Positions 57,260 through 64,000 of a stretch of DNA of 64,000 bases are shown piece after piece; the first letter of the stretch is position 1, and the number at the start of each line of letters is the position of its first letter. The stretch covers positions 2,108,001 through 2,172,000 of the forward strand of contig CP045205.1 of assembly GCA_009363175.1 (NCBI GenBank), written 5' to 3'. Under the pieces are notes generated by a model. The model made no database searches. It had not been told where the DNA came from and worked only from the letters and a program-made list of their open reading frames with translations. Source of the DNA: Citrobacter telavivensis (lineage in GTDB: Bacteria > Pseudomonadota > Gammaproteobacteria > Enterobacterales > Enterobacteriaceae). A program made the translations under genes and the position numbers.

Positions 57260-57745
57260 ATGCAAGTTTTTATCATGCGTCACGGCGACGCGGCCCTCGA
57301 TGCCGCCAGTGATTCGGTTCGTCCCTTAACCACCTGTGGTTGTGATGAATCCCGCCTTATGGCGAACTGGCTGAAAGGTCAAAAAGTGGATATCGAACGT
57401 GTTCTGGTGAGCCCGTTCCTGCGAGCCGAACAAACGTTGGATGTGGTAGGGGGATGCATGAACCTGCCAGGCGACGTGGATGTTTTGCCGGAGTTGACTC
57501 CCTGCGGCGATGTCGGTCTGGTCAGCGCTTATTTACAAGCTCTGGCCAATGAAGGTGTCGCCACCGCACTGGTGATTTCCCACCTCCCGTTAGTGGGTTA
57601 CCTGGTGTCCGAGCTGTGCCCAGGCGAAACGCCGCCGATGTTTACCACCTCAGCGATTGCCAGTGTAACGCTGGATGACAGCGGAAAAGGGGTATTCAAC
57701 TGGCAGATGAGTCCGTGTAACCTCAAAATGGCGAAAGCGATTTAA
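57260..57745 (+). CDS. sixA: Phosphohistidine phosphatase SixA
   Basis: 161 residues with the RHG motif (MQVFIMRHGDAAL; catalytic His8) and a second His in VISHLPLVGYLV. Dephosphorylates histidine phosphotransfer proteins, classically ArcB and later the nitrogen PTS. A TATACT hexamer near 57122 may be its promoter, without a clear -35. Confidence 0.96.
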   Translation: MQVFIMRHGDAALDAASDSVRPLTTCGCDESRLMANWLKGQKVDIERVLVSPFLRAEQTLDVVGGCMNLPGDVDVLPELTPCGDVGLVSAYLQALANEGVATALVISHLPLVGYLVSELCPGETPPMFTTSAIASVTLDDSGKGVFNWQMSPCNLKMAKAI

Positions 57746-57790
57746 CCTGTCGTCTTATCCTGTATCGGGATGAGGTTTGTCATACTCTCA

Positions 57791-57822
57791 AAGAGCCGCT
57801 GATGCGGCTCTTGTTGTTTTTG
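57791..57822. terminator. Terminator between sixA and smrB
   Basis: AAGAGCCGC-TGA-GCGGCTCTT, then TGTTGTTTTT on the plus strand. Convergent genes. Confidence 0.8.
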
Positions 57823-57825
57823 CGC

Positions 57826-58377
57826 TCAGGGCAGTTCCGGCGGTGCCCACTCTTCCACCTCGATCAGCACCAGCAGCGCGGCATCGCCGCCGTACTCTTT
57901 TGGTGCTTGATGGAAAGCCATGACATGCGGATGTTGCGCCAGCCACAGGGGCGTCTGTTGCTTCAGCACATGTTTGCCGTGACCGTGCATCACACAGGCG
58001 CAAAACACATGCTCCCGTCGACAGGCGGCAATCAGCGCGCCCAGTTCCTGCTTGGCCTGAAGCTGCGTCAGACCGTGTAAATCGAGAAACAATTCCGGAG
58101 AGTAATCGCCACGACGCATTTTCTTCAGTTCGAAATGGCTGACGTCAGGACGAACATATTTCACCGGGCCTTCCGTATTCAGCAGCGGCTGAAACTCATC
58201 AGAGAAATAGTGGCTGGCATCGGCCTGCTCAGAAAGCAGTCGCTTAACCGGAACTTCGGTGACCTTTTTACGTAGCGGGCGATGAACAATCGTGTCCTGT
58301 TTAATCTGACGGGTGCCGGTCATCAACTGTCGGAACAGCGCCTGGTCCTCCTCGCTGAGCGATGTTTTCTTTTTCAT
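57826..58377 (-). CDS. smrB: Ribosome-rescue endonuclease SmrB
   Basis: 183 residues. C-terminal Smr domain with LDLHGLTQLQAKQELGALIA and VMHGHGKHVLKQQTPLWL (the conserved DLHG and HGxG motifs). SmrB cuts mRNA between collided ribosomes. Divergent from prmB as in E. coli. Confidence 0.95.
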   Translation of the reverse strand: MKKKTSLSEEDQALFRQLMTGTRQIKQDTIVHRPLRKKVTEVPVKRLLSEQADASHYFSDEFQPLLNTEGPVKYVRPDVSHFELKKMRRGDYSPELFLDLHGLTQLQAKQELGALIAACRREHVFCACVMHGHGKHVLKQQTPLWLAQHPHVMAFHQAPKEYGGDAALLVLIEVEEWAPPELP

Positions 58378-58545
58378 TCTGCGGTCTCATCTTTTTTTAT
58401 TATCCGCTAGTTTACCCGACTCGATGCGGATGCGAATGCTCAAAACGCAATTTTCACCCGCTACCCCTGCGTGATTGCTGATTTATCGCCGTCTTCATGG
58501 CAAACTAGCCGCCGAAATTAATGCGAGCATGCCCTGGAGGAACAA

Positions 58546-59478
58546 ATGGATAAAATTTTCGTTGATGAAGCAGTGAGTGATCTGCATACCATTCAGGACA
58601 TGTTGCGCTGGGCGGTTAGCCGTTTTAGTGCGGCGAATATCTGGTACGGTCATGGTACGGATAACCCGTGGGATGAAGCCGTACAGCTGGTACTGCCCTC
58701 GTTGTATCTGCCGCTGGATATTCCCGAAGATATGCGCACCGCGCGCCTGACCTCCAGCGAACGCCACCGTATTGTTGAGCGCGTGATCCGTCGCGTGAAC
58801 GAACGTATCCCGGTGGCCTATCTGACCAATAAAGCCTGGTTCTGCGGCCATGAGTTCTATGTCGATGAACGCGTGCTGGTGCCGCGCTCTCCGATTGGCG
58901 AGCTGATCAACAACCGCTTTGCGGGTCTGATTGCACAACAACCTCACCACATACTGGATATGTGTACGGGTAGCGGTTGTATCGCTATTGCCTGCGCCTA
59001 CGCCTTCCCGGAAGCGGAAGTGGACGCGGTAGATATCTCGGCAGACGCGCTGGCCGTGACGGAACGCAACATTGAAGAGCACGGTCTGATCCATCACGTC
59101 ACGCCCATTCGCTCCGATCTGTTCCGCGACCTGCCTAAGGTCCAGTACGACCTGATCGTGACCAACCCACCGTACGTTGACGCGGAAGATATGTCCGATC
59201 TGCCTAATGAATATCGTCATGAGCCGGAACTGGGGCTGGCGTCCGGTACTGACGGCCTGAAACTCACCCGTCGCATTCTGGGCAACGCGCCGGATTACCT
59301 GTCTGATGACGGTATTCTGATTTGTGAAGTCGGTAACAGCATGGTACATCTGATGGAACAATACCCGGATGTGCCGTTCACCTGGCTGGAATTTGACAAT
59401 GGCGGCGATGGCGTCTTTATGCTGACCAAAGCCGAATTGATCGCTGCCCGCGAGCACTTCAGCCTCTATAAAGATTAA
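58546..59478 (+). CDS. prmB: Ribosomal protein uL3 glutamine methyltransferase PrmB
   Basis: 310 residues. SAM-binding motif DMCTGSGCIAIACA and the glutamine-binding NPPY (VTNPPYVDAEDMSDLP). Methylates a glutamine of ribosomal protein L3 (uL3). Followed by aroC 26 bp downstream. Confidence 0.97.
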   Translation: MDKIFVDEAVSDLHTIQDMLRWAVSRFSAANIWYGHGTDNPWDEAVQLVLPSLYLPLDIPEDMRTARLTSSERHRIVERVIRRVNERIPVAYLTNKAWFCGHEFYVDERVLVPRSPIGELINNRFAGLIAQQPHHILDMCTGSGCIAIACAYAFPEAEVDAVDISADALAVTERNIEEHGLIHHVTPIRSDLFRDLPKVQYDLIVTNPPYVDAEDMSDLPNEYRHEPELGLASGTDGLKLTRRILGNAPDYLSDDGILICEVGNSMVHLMEQYPDVPFTWLEFDNGGDGVFMLTKAELIAAREHFSLYKD

Positions 59479-59504
59479 ACCACAACGACAACAACGAGAC
59501 CGCA

Positions 59505-60590
59505 ATGGCAGGAAATACAATTGGACAACTCTTTCGTGTAACCACCTTCGGCGAATCGCACGGGCTGGCGCTCGGTTGTATCGTCGACGGTGTGCCGCCG
59601 GGCATTCCGCTGACGGAAGCTGACCTGCAACACGATCTCGACAGACGTCGCCCTGGCACGTCACGTTACACAACGCAGCGTCGTGAACCGGATCAGGTCA
59701 AAATCCTTTCCGGCGTGTTTGAAGGCGTAACGACAGGCACCAGCATTGGGCTGCTGATTGAAAACACCGATCAGCGTTCACAGGACTACAGCGCCATCAA
59801 GGACGTGTTTCGTCCCGGACACGCGGATTACACCTACGAGCAGAAATATGGTCTGCGCGATTATCGTGGCGGCGGACGTTCCTCAGCACGAGAAACCGCG
59901 ATGCGCGTGGCGGCAGGGGCGATTGCTAAAAAATATCTCACTGAAAAATTTGGCATTATCATTCAGGGCTGTCTGACCCAGATGGGCGACATTCCGCTGG
60001 CGATCAAAGACTGGTCGCAGGTAGAGCTTAACCCTTTCTTCTGTCCGGACCCGGATAAGATTGAGGTGCTGGATGAACTGATGCGTGCGCTGAAAAAAGA
60101 GGGCGATTCCATCGGCGCGAAGGTAACCGTGGTCGCCAGCGGCGTACCGGCAGGGCTGGGCGAGCCGGTCTTTGATCGTCTCGATGCCGACATCGCCCAC
60201 GCGCTGATGAGCATCAACGCGGTGAAAGGCGTCGAAATTGGCGACGGGTTTGACGTCGTGGCGCTTCGCGGTAGCCAGAACCGTGACGAAATCACCAAAG
60301 ATGGGTTCCAGAGCAATCATGCTGGCGGTATTCTGGGCGGGATCAGCAGCGGTCAGCAGATCGTGGCCCACATGGCGCTGAAACCGACGTCCAGTATTAC
60401 CGTCCCAGGGCGCACCATTAATCGCTTTGGCGAAGAGGTGGAGATGATCACCAAAGGACGCCACGATCCGTGCGTGGGGATCCGCGCCGTACCGATCGCG
60501 GAAGCGATGCTGGCGATCGTGCTGATGGATCACCTGTTACGTCAACGGGCGCAAAATGCGGATGTCAAAACGGATATTCCACGCTGGTAA
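59505..60590 (+). CDS. aroC: Chorismate synthase AroC
   Basis: 361 residues. GESHGLALGCIVDGVPPGIP, RRRPGTSRYTTQRREPDQVK and the RGGGRSSARETAMRVAAGAI signature identify it. Last common step of aromatic amino acid synthesis, with reduced FMN. Precedes mepA by 3 bp. Confidence 0.98.
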   Translation: MAGNTIGQLFRVTTFGESHGLALGCIVDGVPPGIPLTEADLQHDLDRRRPGTSRYTTQRREPDQVKILSGVFEGVTTGTSIGLLIENTDQRSQDYSAIKDVFRPGHADYTYEQKYGLRDYRGGGRSSARETAMRVAAGAIAKKYLTEKFGIIIQGCLTQMGDIPLAIKDWSQVELNPFFCPDPDKIEVLDELMRALKKEGDSIGAKVTVVASGVPAGLGEPVFDRLDADIAHALMSINAVKGVEIGDGFDVVALRGSQNRDEITKDGFQSNHAGGILGGISSGQQIVAHMALKPTSSITVPGRTINRFGEEVEMITKGRHDPCVGIRAVPIAEAMLAIVLMDHLLRQRAQNADVKTDIPRW

Positions 60591-60593
60591 GAG

Positions 60594-61418
60594 ATGAAAA
60601 AAACCGCGATAGCACTGCTGGCACTGCTTGCCAGTACGACCAGTCTGGCGGCGACGCCGTGGCAAAAAATTGCCCAACCCGTGCCGGGCAGCGCGCAGTC
60701 AATTGGTGGCTTCTCGAACGGCTGCATTGTGGGGGCGGACACGCTTCCCGTGCAGTCCGAGCATTATCAGGTGATGCGCACCGATCAGCGTCGCTATTTC
60801 GGCCATCCCGACCTGGTGATGTTTATTCAGCGCCTGAGTACGCAGGTGAACAATCTTGGACTGGGAACGGTGCTGATTGGCGACATGGGAATGCCCGCCG
60901 GTGGTCGATTTAATGGTGGACATGCCAGCCATCAGACCGGCCTGGATGTGGATATTTTCCTGCAGTTGCCAAAAACGCGCTGGACTCAGGCGCAACTGCT
61001 GCGTCCCCAGGCGCTGGATTTGGTCGCCCGTGACGGTAAACATGTGGTGCCGACCCTGTGGAAACCGGAAATCGTCAGCCTGATTAAGCTGGCGGCGGAA
61101 GATAACGACGTCACCCGTATTTTTGTGAACCCTGCCATAAAACAGCAACTTTGCCTTGATGCCGGTACCGATCGCGACTGGTTACGTAAAGTGCGACCCT
61201 GGTTCCAGCATCGTGCGCATATGCATGTACGATTGCGTTGCCCTGCCGACAGCCTTGAGTGCGAAGACCAACCGTTGCCTCCTCCGGGCGATGGCTGCGG
61301 TGCCGAGCTGCAAAGTTGGTTTGAACCACCAAAACCTGGAACAACAAAGCCTGAGAAGAAGACACCACCTCCGTTGCCGCCTTCGTGCCAGGCGCTACTG
61401 GATGAGCATGTACTCTAA
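60594..61418 (+). CDS. mepA: Penicillin-insensitive murein endopeptidase MepA
   Basis: 274 residues. Signal peptide (KKTAIALLALLASTTSLAAT), then metal-binding NGGHASHQTGLDVDIF and C-terminal HRAHMHVRLRCP of the LAS/M74 family. Cuts D-Ala-meso-DAP cross-links in the periplasm. TAATG overlap with yfcA. Confidence 0.96.
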   Translation: MKKTAIALLALLASTTSLAATPWQKIAQPVPGSAQSIGGFSNGCIVGADTLPVQSEHYQVMRTDQRRYFGHPDLVMFIQRLSTQVNNLGLGTVLIGDMGMPAGGRFNGGHASHQTGLDVDIFLQLPKTRWTQAQLLRPQALDLVARDGKHVVPTLWKPEIVSLIKLAAEDNDVTRIFVNPAIKQQLCLDAGTDRDWLRKVRPWFQHRAHMHVRLRCPADSLECEDQPLPPPGDGCGAELQSWFEPPKPGTTKPEKKTPPPLPPSCQALLDEHVL

Positions 61419-62227
61419 TGGATAATTTTGCGGACCTGTTTATGGTCTCTCCGCTACTGTTGATGGTGTTGTTTTTTGTGGCAATGCTGGCTGGATTTAT
61501 CGACTCACTGGCGGGCGGCGGCGGTCTGTTGACCATCCCCGCGCTGATGGCGGCAGGGATGTCTCCCGCGCAGGCGCTGGCGACCAACAAACTGCAGGCC
61601 TGCGGCGGCTCGATTTCTTCTTCGATTTATTTTATTCGCCGTAAAGTGGTGAACCTCGCTGACCAGAAACTCAATATCGCGATGACGTTTATTGGCTCGA
61701 TGAGCGGCGCGCTGTTGGTGCAGCATGTGAAGTCTGACGTGTTACGTCAGGTCCTGCCGGTTCTGGTTATCTGCATTGGTCTCTACTTTTTACTGATGCC
61801 GAAAGTGGGTGAGGAAGACCGACAGCGTCGTCTGTACGGTCTGCCGTTTGCCCTGGTCGCCGGGGGTTGCGTAGGCTTTTACGATGGCTTTTTTGGCCCG
61901 GCGGCAGGTTCATTTTACGCGTTGTCATTTGTCATGCTGTGTGGCTATAACCTCGCTAAATCGACGGCCCACGCCAAGGTGCTGAATGCCACCTCCAATA
62001 TTGGCGGTCTGCTGCTGTTTGTCATCGGCGGGAAAGTGGTTTGGGCCACCGGTTTTGTCATGCTGATCGGTCAATTTCTCGGGGCGCGAATGGGTTCCCG
62101 ACTGGTACTGAGCAAAGGACAAAAGCTGATTCGCCCGATGATCGTCATTGTCTCGGCGGTGATGAGCATGAAACTTCTTTATGATAACCATGGACAGGAG
62201 ATTCTCCACTGGCTGGGGATGAATTAA
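61418..62227 (+). CDS. yfcA: TSUP-family membrane transporter YfcA
   Basis: 269 residues with eight or so hydrophobic helices and TSUP-type motifs (AGFIDSLAGGGGLLTIPALM; GFYDGFFGPAAGSFYALSFV). Family members export or import sulfite-type or organosulfonate anions; substrate here unknown. Overlaps epmC by one base. Confidence 0.94.
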   Translation: MDNFADLFMVSPLLLMVLFFVAMLAGFIDSLAGGGGLLTIPALMAAGMSPAQALATNKLQACGGSISSSIYFIRRKVVNLADQKLNIAMTFIGSMSGALLVQHVKSDVLRQVLPVLVICIGLYFLLMPKVGEEDRQRRLYGLPFALVAGGCVGFYDGFFGPAAGSFYALSFVMLCGYNLAKSTAHAKVLNATSNIGGLLLFVIGGKVVWATGFVMLIGQFLGARMGSRLVLSKGQKLIRPMIVIVSAVMSMKLLYDNHGQEILHWLGMN

Positions 62228-62775
62228 TGAACAGTACGCACCGCTACGAACAGTTGATTGACATTTTTAACGGCTGCTTTGCCGATGATTTTAATACCCG
62301 TCTGATTAAAGGCGACGACGAACCGATCTATCTTCCTGCTGATGCAGAGATCCCGTATCACCGGATTGTCTTTGCGCACGGTTTTTACGCCAGCGCATTG
62401 CATGAGATTTCGCACTGGTGCATTGCCGGAAAGGCGCGCCGCGAGCTGGTGGATTTCGGTTACTGGTATTGTCCGGACGGTCGAGATGCGGCGACGCAGG
62501 GTCAGTTTGAAGATGTAGAAGTGAAACCGCAGGCGTTTGACTGGTTGTTCTGCGTGGCGGCGGGGTATCCGTTTAACGTCAGTTGCGACAACCTGGAAGG
62601 CGATTTTGAACCAGACCGCGTGGTGTTCCAGCGTCGGGTTCATGCACAGGTGATGGTGTATCTGGAGAACGGCATTCCCGAACGTCCGGCGCGATTCATT
62701 AAGGCATTACAGAATTATTATCACACGCCTGAACTTACGGCGGAACAGTTCCCGTGGCCAGAAGCGCTCAACTGA
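62227..62775 (+). CDS. epmC: Elongation factor P hydroxylase EpmC
   Basis: 182 residues. The metal-site segment ASALHEISHWCIAGKARREL and DFGYWYCPDGRD are typical of EpmC (YfcM). It hydroxylates the beta-lysylated lysine of EF-P. Confidence 0.95.
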   Translation: MNSTHRYEQLIDIFNGCFADDFNTRLIKGDDEPIYLPADAEIPYHRIVFAHGFYASALHEISHWCIAGKARRELVDFGYWYCPDGRDAATQGQFEDVEVKPQAFDWLFCVAAGYPFNVSCDNLEGDFEPDRVVFQRRVHAQVMVYLENGIPERPARFIKALQNYYHTPELTAEQFPWPEALN

Positions 62776-62806
62776 AGCCAGCGCCACGTTACAATGAGGA
62801 AAGAAG

Positions 62807-63082
62807 ATGATCGCGGAGTTTGAATCACGCATTCTGGCATTAATCGATGACATGGTAGAGCATGCAAGCGATGATGAGCTGTTTGCCAGTGGGTATTTGC
62901 GTGGCCACCTGACGTTAGCCGTTGCAGAACTGGAAGGTACAGATGACCATTCTGCTCAGGCCGTCTATGCCAACGTCACCCGCAGCCTGGAAAACGCTAT
63001 CGGTGCCGGTGAGTTGTCGCCGCGCGATCAGGCGTTAGTGAAAGAGATGTGGGACACGCTGTTCGAGAAAGCAGTGCAATAA
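62807..63082 (+). CDS. yfcL: YfcL family protein
   Basis: 91 residues, helical (MIAEFESRILALIDDMVEHA, ASGYLRGHLTLAVAELEG). Conserved small protein of unknown function found between epmC and mnmC. GAGGAAAG precedes the start. Confidence 0.92.
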   Translation: MIAEFESRILALIDDMVEHASDDELFASGYLRGHLTLAVAELEGTDDHSAQAVYANVTRSLENAIGAGELSPRDQALVKEMWDTLFEKAVQ

Positions 63083-63090
63083 TCACGATA

Positions 63091-63124
63091 ACGCCATCCG
63101 GCCTGGTTAACTTGCCGGATGGCG
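63091..63124. repeat. REP-like palindrome between yfcL and mnmC
   Basis: CGCCATCCGGC-(11)-GCCGGATGGCG, the form of enterobacterial REP elements, between convergent genes. It may also act as a terminator or mRNA stabiliser. Confidence 0.75.
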
Positions 63125-63131
63125 CGTCTGT

Positions 63132-64000
63132 TCATCCCATCGGTGTTTTAACCGCTTTCCCTTTCAACAATTTCCGCACCCATAAACGATTTGGATTTAA
63201 TGCTGCCAGCGTGGCGGCATCCATCGGCATCGGTTCATTACTCATTTGTGAAGCCAGTATTTCTGCGCACAGGGGCGCGGAGCACAGCCCGCGGGAACCC
63301 AGCGCACCCAGCATAAATAAATCGTCATACACCGGCGCATTTGCCGCGCCCGCTTTGTTGTCGGCTAAATCGGCGTACTGCACCAGTGTGGCAGCGTAGT
63401 CCGGAACGCTTCCCACCATCGGCAAATGATCGCGGGTGGCGCAGCGCACGCCGCTGCGCGCCGCGTTGTCGCTGACATCGACCTCTTTGGCCCATTCCGC
63501 CGCCGGGAAGCAGTCAATCAAGCGCTGTCGATTTTGCTGCTGATCGTCTTCCCGATACTGCGTCTCTTCGCTGCCGCGATGGTAGCTGGCACCGATACAG
63601 TGCTGCTGATTAGCCGGGTTCTGCGGCGTGAGATAACCGTCATAGCACAGCACCTGACGAATCTTACAAAGCGCTGGCTTGGTCGGAATATGGCTGACCT
63701 GGCCGGCGACAGCGTAGACGGGCAACGGTTGTGTCTGCGTAAAATGGTTAATCTGATGACCGTTAGCCAGTACCACCACGGCATGTTCAGCGCAATTACC
63801 GTGCGTAAACTGCAAATTCCAGCCGGATGCAGACTGATTAAGTGCCGCCAGCGAATGCTGATAGTGACAGCGTAATCCCTGTTTTTCAGCAAGCAGAAGC
63901 ACGGCGGCGGTTAATTGCGCCGGGCACAGCCAGCCGCCCAGAGGATACGTCACGCCGCCACAATCGGTATCGACGCCGGTAAGACGTCGCGCCTGTTCAG
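63132..64000 (-). CDS. mnmC: tRNA 5-methylaminomethyl-2-thiouridine synthase MnmC, C-terminal part
   Basis: The reading frame stays open to the window edge (EQARRLTGVDTDCGGVTYPL enters from the right), so only about the last 289 residues are present. YPLGGWLCPAQLTAAVLLLA, AVVLANGHQINHF and LGALGSRGLCSAPLCAEILA belong to the FAD-dependent demodification domain of MnmC, which acts on wobble uridine 34. Not truncated biologically as far as seen. Confidence 0.95.
   Translation of the reverse strand, partial: EQARRLTGVDTDCGGVTYPLGGWLCPAQLTAAVLLLAEKQGLRCHYQHSLAALNQSASGWNLQFTHGNCAEHAVVVLANGHQINHFTQTQPLPVYAVAGQVSHIPTKPALCKIRQVLCYDGYLTPQNPANQQHCIGASYHRGSEETQYREDDQQQNRQRLIDCFPAAEWAKEVDVSDNAARSGVRCATRDHLPMVGSVPDYAATLVQYADLADNKAGAANAPVYDDLFMLGALGSRGLCSAPLCAEILASQMSNEPMPMDAATLAALNPNRLWVRKLLKGKAVKTPMG

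Noticed and set aside
58495..59673. 392-codon open frame opposite prmB
   Set aside because: Antisense of a conserved chromosomal gene; its start also overlaps aroC.
1..64000. CRISPR array or cas genes
   Set aside because: No regularly spaced repeats and no Cas-like proteins seen anywhere in the window.

Overview
The window is enterobacterial DNA. The chromosomal genes at the right end (yfdC, mlaA, fadL, yfcZ, fadI, fadJ, sixA, smrB, prmB, aroC, mepA, yfcA, epmC, yfcL, mnmC) have the Escherichia/Salmonella/Citrobacter order next to the tRNA gene argW. The proteins are close to, but not identical with, the E. coli K-12 ones as I remember them. A Citrobacter-like host is my guess; no search was run.

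Layout. (1) 1-2053: the integrase end of a second integrative element that continues off the left edge: a tyrosine integrase and a partial unknown gene. (2) 2054-49219: a complete prophage of about 47.15 kb in argW, bounded by a 16-bp direct repeat (2054-2069 and 49204-49219). (3) 49206-64000: argW and the chromosomal block listed above, ending inside mnmC.

The prophage has a lambdoid regulatory and replication plan with a contractile-tail (myovirus) structural module. Leftward operon (9.95 to 2.1 kb): HNH homing endonucleases, small unknown genes, a coiled-coil protein, a Rad52-type annealing protein, an MT-A70 adenine methyltransferase, a TraR/DksA zinc-finger protein and an AlpA-like excisionase. 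Switch (9.9-12.8 kb): hicB/hicA-like toxin-antitoxin genes, an S24-type CI repressor, a Cro/YdaS-like and a YdaT/CII-like protein, with repeated operators at two promoter clusters. Rightward operon (12.8-20.3 kb): an O-like replication protein carrying a GIY-YIG-type domain, a DnaB-like helicase, small accessory genes, ninB, ninE, ninG and a Q-like antiterminator. Late leader (20.2-20.7 kb): candidate promoter, two terminators and a tRNA-Asn-like gene. Lysis (20.7-22.0 kb): holin, putative endolysin, nested spanins. Head and tail (22.4-44.5 kb): terminase, portal, MuF, a Nudix-protease-scaffold fusion, cement, capsid, connector proteins, sheath, tube, chaperone, tape measure, baseplate, fibre and Tfa. 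Right accessory region (44.5-47.9 kb): a glycosyltransferase/XRE/small membrane protein cassette on the minus strand, a 1316-bp ISL3 insertion sequence, and a UmuD'-like operon. The integrase follows, next to argW.

Most notable points: the ISL3 element sits inside what was a LexA-box-like sequence in front of a gene encoding a ready-made UmuD'-like protein without the catalytic serine; an O-like initiator contains a GIY-YIG/T5orf172 domain beside a candidate origin; a Nudix hydrolase is fused to the prohead protease/scaffold; three structural proteins share one inserted beta-rich domain; an SOS-type box lies in front of hicBA; and two integrative elements are stacked at argW.
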